Positions 60,516-64,000 of a stretch of 64,000 nt of DNA are shown here, one piece after another. A model generated the notes under the pieces. The model saw only the letters and a list, made by a program, of their open reading frames with translations, made no database searches and was not told where the DNA came from. Position numbers and translations under genes: made by a program. The number at the start of each line of letters is the position of its first letter. Position 1 is the stretch's first letter. Source of the stretch: Charina bottae (lineage: Eukaryota; Chordata; Lepidosauria; Squamata; Charinaidae); assembly GCA_023362775.1 (NCBI GenBank), contig JALMGJ010000014.1:310001-374000 (forward strand). Direction: 5' to 3'.

Positions 60516-61167
60516 TGTCATAGGAATTATTATGAATATGATGAATGACGGGTGTCTACCGATCTCTTTTCCCTCCCTTACTACGTCCACATCATCAAAT
60601 GGGGCATGTAAATTAAAAGGAGAGGAGAGACTTGGTTTCCTCCATCTTCTCTCTTTGATGGATGTTGCAAGGGCATGTATTGCTCTCTGCAGCTCCAACA
60701 ATGTTGATGAAAACTGAAACTTTAATTAATGGCTGGAGGCTCAACATGATTAAGCTGGAGTGCTGAGACGTCAGCCTGTGCACGCAACATCTGCCACATC
60801 CATTGCCCCCGCTCTGACACAAGGTGGAGAAGGGTGTAAGATGAACCGGGTCTGCGGTGAGCAAAAAACACGGCAACCCAGCCCTCAAGCGTCAGAGCCT
60901 CACTGGGTTAAAGGCAAAGGAACCCTAGTCTTCAGCTTTGGACAGGAGATGGGGGTTCTGCCAAGCAACAGAATTTGTTCTGGCTATTCTTACTTAGCAT
61001 GAGGAATCCAAGACTGGAGTTAAAATCTCTGGAAGAAACATTAACAATCTCAGATATGCAGATGATACCACTTTGATGGCTGAAAGCGAGGAGGAGTTGA
61101 GGAGCCTTATGACGAAGGTGAAAGTGCAAACGCTGGGTTGCAGTTAAACTTCAAAAAAACCAAGATT

Positions 61168-63627
61168 ATGGCAACCAGCTTGATTGATAATTGGCAAATA
61201 GAGGGAGAAAAAGTGGAGACAGTGACAGCCTTTGTATTTCTAGGCGCAAAGATTACTGCAGATGCTGACTGCAGCCAGGAAATCAGAAGACGTCTACTTC
61301 TTGAGGATTTATGTCTACCTTTGCAGAAGACTATGAATTCTATTTTGGAAACAGGAATTATGCCTGAAACTTGGAAAGAAGCACATATAACATTGATACC
61401 CAAAGAACAACAGGACTTAACATTAACTAAAAATTACAGACCAATATCTTTATTGAATAATGACTATAAGATATTTACAACGATATTAGCAGAAAGAATG
61501 AAGAATATACTTAAGGATTTTATTCATCAAGACCAAACTGGTTTTCTACCCAAAAGACAAATTCATGACAATGTCCGAAACATAGTAGACGTAATTGAAT
61601 ATTTGGATCAACACTATGATAAACAAGCTGCCTTGATATTTATTGATGCTGAAAAAGCCTTTGACAACTTAAATTGGCCTTTTATGTTCAAAGTTTTGGA
61701 AAATATGAATTTTGGAGGAAATTTTATAAAATGGATTAAATCAATATATACTCCACAATTTGCCAAAATAATTGTTAATGGAGAATTTAGTAAGCCATGT
61801 GAAATACAAAAAGGTACTAGACAAGGTTGTCCATTATCTCCACTTTTGTTTATATTGGTATTAGAGGTTTTACTTAGAGATATTAGACAAGATGATGGTA
61901 TCCATGGTATTAAAGTTAAAAAAGAAGTTTATAAACTAAGAGCATTTGCTGACGACCTAGTCATTACTTTGGAGAATCCACTAGAAGGAATTGAAATATT
62001 AATACAGAAACTAAAAGACTTTGGGTCGCTAGCAGGGTTCAAAGTGAATTTACAGAAGACAAAAGTTTTGACCAAAAATATGGATTACCACCAACAAGAG
62101 AAATTGAAAGAAATAACAGGATATTCAATGGAAGAAAAAGTAAAATATTTGGGAGTATATTTAACAACTAAAAATGTTAAGTTGTTTAAGAATAATTATA
62201 TTCCACTTTGGATGGATATTAAAAAAGATTTGGAACATTGGGAAAAACTGCAATTATCATTATTAGGTAGAATTTCAGCAATTAAAATGAATGTTTTGCC
62301 AAGAATTTTATATCTTTTTCAAACACTACCTATATTGGCATCAGAAGAACCTTTTAAACAATGGCAGCGAGATATTTCTAAGTTTATTTGGCAAGGGAAA
62401 AAACCAAGAGTAAAATATAAAGTATTGCAAGACTCTAAAGAAAGAGGAGGACTAGGTCTACCGGATTTGAAATTATATTATGCTGCTTGTTGCTTGGTTT
62501 GGATTAAAGAATGGATAGTTTTGAAAAATGAAAAATTATTGAATTTGGAAGGACATGAATTAAGATATGGATGGCATGGATATTTGTGGTACGATAAAGT
62601 TAAAGTTAATGTGGACTTTAAAAACCATTATATTAGAAGATCCTTGTTAAGAATCTGGAATAAATATAAATTAATCTTATGTTATAAAAGACCCTTATGG
62701 ATTTCTACACAAGAAGCATTCTACAGAACAGAAGTAAGAAATAAAGATAAATGGTTAACCTACAAAGACTTTTTAAAGAAAGAACAAGGACAATATATAA
62801 TTAAATCAATAGAAGAATTGGTATCAGAGGGATACAGTTTTCAATGGCTTTCATATATGCAGCTCGTAGAGAAATTTAAATTAGATAAGAAAGACCTTGA
62901 ATTTGAACAAACCAAATCGGAATTTGAGATACAACTATGTGAGACAGATGATCATCTAATTGCAAAAATGTATAAATTATTGTTAAAAGGTGAAATGGTA
63001 GAGGAACAAGTTAAAGACTGTATGATTAAATGGGCTAAAAATATTGGCCATAATATTCAAATGCAACAATGGGAAGATATGTGGACCAAAGGGTTAAAAT
63101 TTACTTTGTGTTATAATTTAAAAGAAAACTTTTATAAGATGATGTACAGATGGTATATGACCCCACAAAAACTTTCTAAAATGTATGGAAATGTCTCCAA
63201 CTTATGTTGGAAATGTAAAAAAAAAGAGGGGTCTTTTTACCATATGTGGTGGACATGTGAGACTGCAAAGAAATTTTGGACTCAAATACATGCATTGATG
63301 CAAAATATATTACAAATTCGAGTTCCATTTAAACCGGAATTTTTCTTACTGGGAATAATTGATGGACAACCTGGGAAGCAATTTACAAGGATTATGCAAT
63401 ACATGATTACAGCAGCAAGACTTATTTTTGCACAAAATTGGAAAAACCAGATATCGCCTACAATACAAGATTGGATGTTAAAATTGATGGATATGGCAGA
63501 GAATGATAAACTGACATGTTTATTAAAAGAAAATCCAAATAATTATTTCCTTAAAGAGTGGAAACCATTAACTGACTATTTACAAGATGCGGGAGGGGCA
63601 AAGCTTATATGGGGATTTGAAGATTAA
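61168..63627 (+). CDS. Chimeric Bov-B/L1 reading frame, 819 codons
   Basis: The frame opens in Bov-B sequence (first ATG 61,168; KIMATSLIDNWQIEGEKVET), crosses the insertion junction at 61,303/61,304 in phase, and continues through L1 ORF2 to its own stop. The L1 part shows YRPISLLNNDYKIFTTILAE, then FIDAEKAFDNLNW (motif A), GTRQGCPLSPLLF (motif B), FADDLVIT (motif C, catalytic DD) and QKTKVL. A C-terminal zinc-knuckle-like CWKCKKKEGSFYHMWWTC follows. It lacks the L1 endonuclease and the first part of the reverse transcriptase. Nothing shows that the chimera is expressed; the fusion is most likely accidental. Confidence 0.8.
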   Translation: MATSLIDNWQIEGEKVETVTAFVFLGAKITADADCSQEIRRRLLLEDLCLPLQKTMNSILETGIMPETWKEAHITLIPKEQQDLTLTKNYRPISLLNNDYKIFTTILAERMKNILKDFIHQDQTGFLPKRQIHDNVRNIVDVIEYLDQHYDKQAALIFIDAEKAFDNLNWPFMFKVLENMNFGGNFIKWIKSIYTPQFAKIIVNGEFSKPCEIQKGTRQGCPLSPLLFILVLEVLLRDIRQDDGIHGIKVKKEVYKLRAFADDLVITLENPLEGIEILIQKLKDFGSLAGFKVNLQKTKVLTKNMDYHQQEKLKEITGYSMEEKVKYLGVYLTTKNVKLFKNNYIPLWMDIKKDLEHWEKLQLSLLGRISAIKMNVLPRILYLFQTLPILASEEPFKQWQRDISKFIWQGKKPRVKYKVLQDSKERGGLGLPDLKLYYAACCLVWIKEWIVLKNEKLLNLEGHELRYGWHGYLWYDKVKVNVDFKNHYIRRSLLRIWNKYKLILCYKRPLWISTQEAFYRTEVRNKDKWLTYKDFLKKEQGQYIIKSIEELVSEGYSFQWLSYMQLVEKFKLDKKDLEFEQTKSEFEIQLCETDDHLIAKMYKLLLKGEMVEEQVKDCMIKWAKNIGHNIQMQQWEDMWTKGLKFTLCYNLKENFYKMMYRWYMTPQKLSKMYGNVSNLCWKCKKKEGSFYHMWWTCETAKKFWTQIHALMQNILQIRVPFKPEFFLLGIIDGQPGKQFTRIMQYMITAARLIFAQNWKNQISPTIQDWMLKLMDMAENDKLTCLLKENPNNYFLKEWKPLTDYLQDAGGAKLIWGFED

Positions 63628-63918
63628 AATATATATATATTGATGTAATAGACAAGAAATATTCTTTAATATTATATATAGACCTAGCATGTAAGATAAA
63701 ATTTTTAAAATACCATGACCAGATACAAATTGGAAGTTGACCAAATTCTGTTTCAGCTTTATCTTTTTTTCTTTTTTCCTTTACTACACTTTTTTATCTT
63801 TTCTTTTTTCTTGATTTGTATTTCTATTTTCTTTTCTGTTTCAAACTTTTATCTATGTAAAATTAAAATCTAATAAAATTTGTTAAAAAAAAAAAAAAAA
63901 GAAGACGTCTACTTCTTG
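61286..63918 (+). mobile_element. 5'-truncated young L1-clade LINE with 18-bp target-site duplication
   Basis: Perfect direct repeats GAAGACGTCTACTTCTTG (61,286-61,303 and 63,901-63,918) flank a 2,597-bp L1 fragment. It consists of ORF2 from inside the reverse transcriptase to the stop at 63,627, a 3' UTR of about 250 bp with AATAAA (63,871-63,878 region), and a poly(A) run ending at 63,900. The open frame is undamaged, and the duplication and poly(A) are clean, so the insertion is recent. The 3' UTR is related to, but not the same subfamily as, the tails at 18,490-18,650 and 40,639-40,805. Confidence 0.95.
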
Positions 63919-64000
63919 GGAGGAGAGCAATGGCAAATCTTGATAATATAGTTAAGAGCAAAGACATCACATGACAACAAAGGTCCGCATAGTTAAAGCA

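Larger units (their letters stand above)
12016..64000 (-). other. NCAM1: NCAM1 intron 1 (partial), repeat-rich
   Basis: No exon encoding the NCAM1 signal peptide, and no other host exon, can be supported across these 52 kb. NCAM1 is known to have a very long first intron, so I infer this whole block belongs to it. A nested gene, a non-coding RNA or an enhancer could be present and invisible to reading by eye. The named mobile elements and repeats in this range are listed separately. Confidence 0.7.
61000..64000 (+). mobile_element. Second Bov-B LINE copy, split by an L1 insertion, running off the window
   Basis: The left part (about 61,000-61,303) and the right part (63,919-64,000) align with the copy at 48,205-49,320 and join across the L1. 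Motifs include NNLRYADDTTLMAESEEELR (interrupted by a 7-base deletion after GGTGAAAG near 61,121) and FVFLGAKITADADCSQEIRR. The frameshift makes this copy defective regardless of the L1. The 5' end is truncated near 61,000. Confidence 0.92.

Overview
The window looks like nuclear DNA of a squamate reptile (lizard or snake). Its repeats are the evidence: tRNA-headed Sauria-type SINEs, Bov-B (RTE) LINEs with intact reading frames, a young L1-clade LINE, CR1/L2-type LINE tails, hAT and mariner-like MITEs and long microsatellites. The species cannot be named from sequence alone.

The only host gene I can support is NCAM1 (neural cell adhesion molecule 1), on the minus strand. Seven coding exons lie between 6,035 and 12,015, each with AG/GT splice sites and matching phases. 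In transcript order they are 11,941-12,015; 10,355-10,567; 9,684-9,827; 9,158-9,295; 7,826-7,943; 7,352-7,521; and 6,035-6,177. They encode the mature N-terminus, Ig1, Ig2, Ig3 and the first half of Ig4. The signal-peptide exon (upstream, beyond 64,000) and the second half of Ig4 onward (below position 1) were not found.

From 12,016 to 64,000 I see no convincing host exon, so I read it as part of the very large first intron. It is a record of transposon insertions, many with target-site duplications (TSDs) readable by eye. They include a 1.8-kb CpG-rich hAT element (41,627-43,440), a solo LTR (34,854-35,109), an L1 reduced to its two ends (17,971-18,650), a short L1 tail (40,639-40,805), Bov-B copies (48,205-49,320 and 61,000-64,000), one truncated and one full-length Sauria SINE, and a mariner-like MITE (52,058-52,499).

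Three structures stand out. A perfect 224-bp palindrome in the Ig1 intron (11,381-11,604) carries a hammerhead-ribozyme-like core on each strand and sits between 13-bp TSDs. At the right end, an L1 inserted into a Bov-B copy on the same strand and in frame, giving one open reading frame of 819 codons across both reverse transcriptases. The hAT element carries about 1.7 kb of CpG-rich, promoter-like sequence with an 88-bp internal duplication. I found no tRNA or rRNA genes, CRISPR array, or prokaryotic or viral genes.
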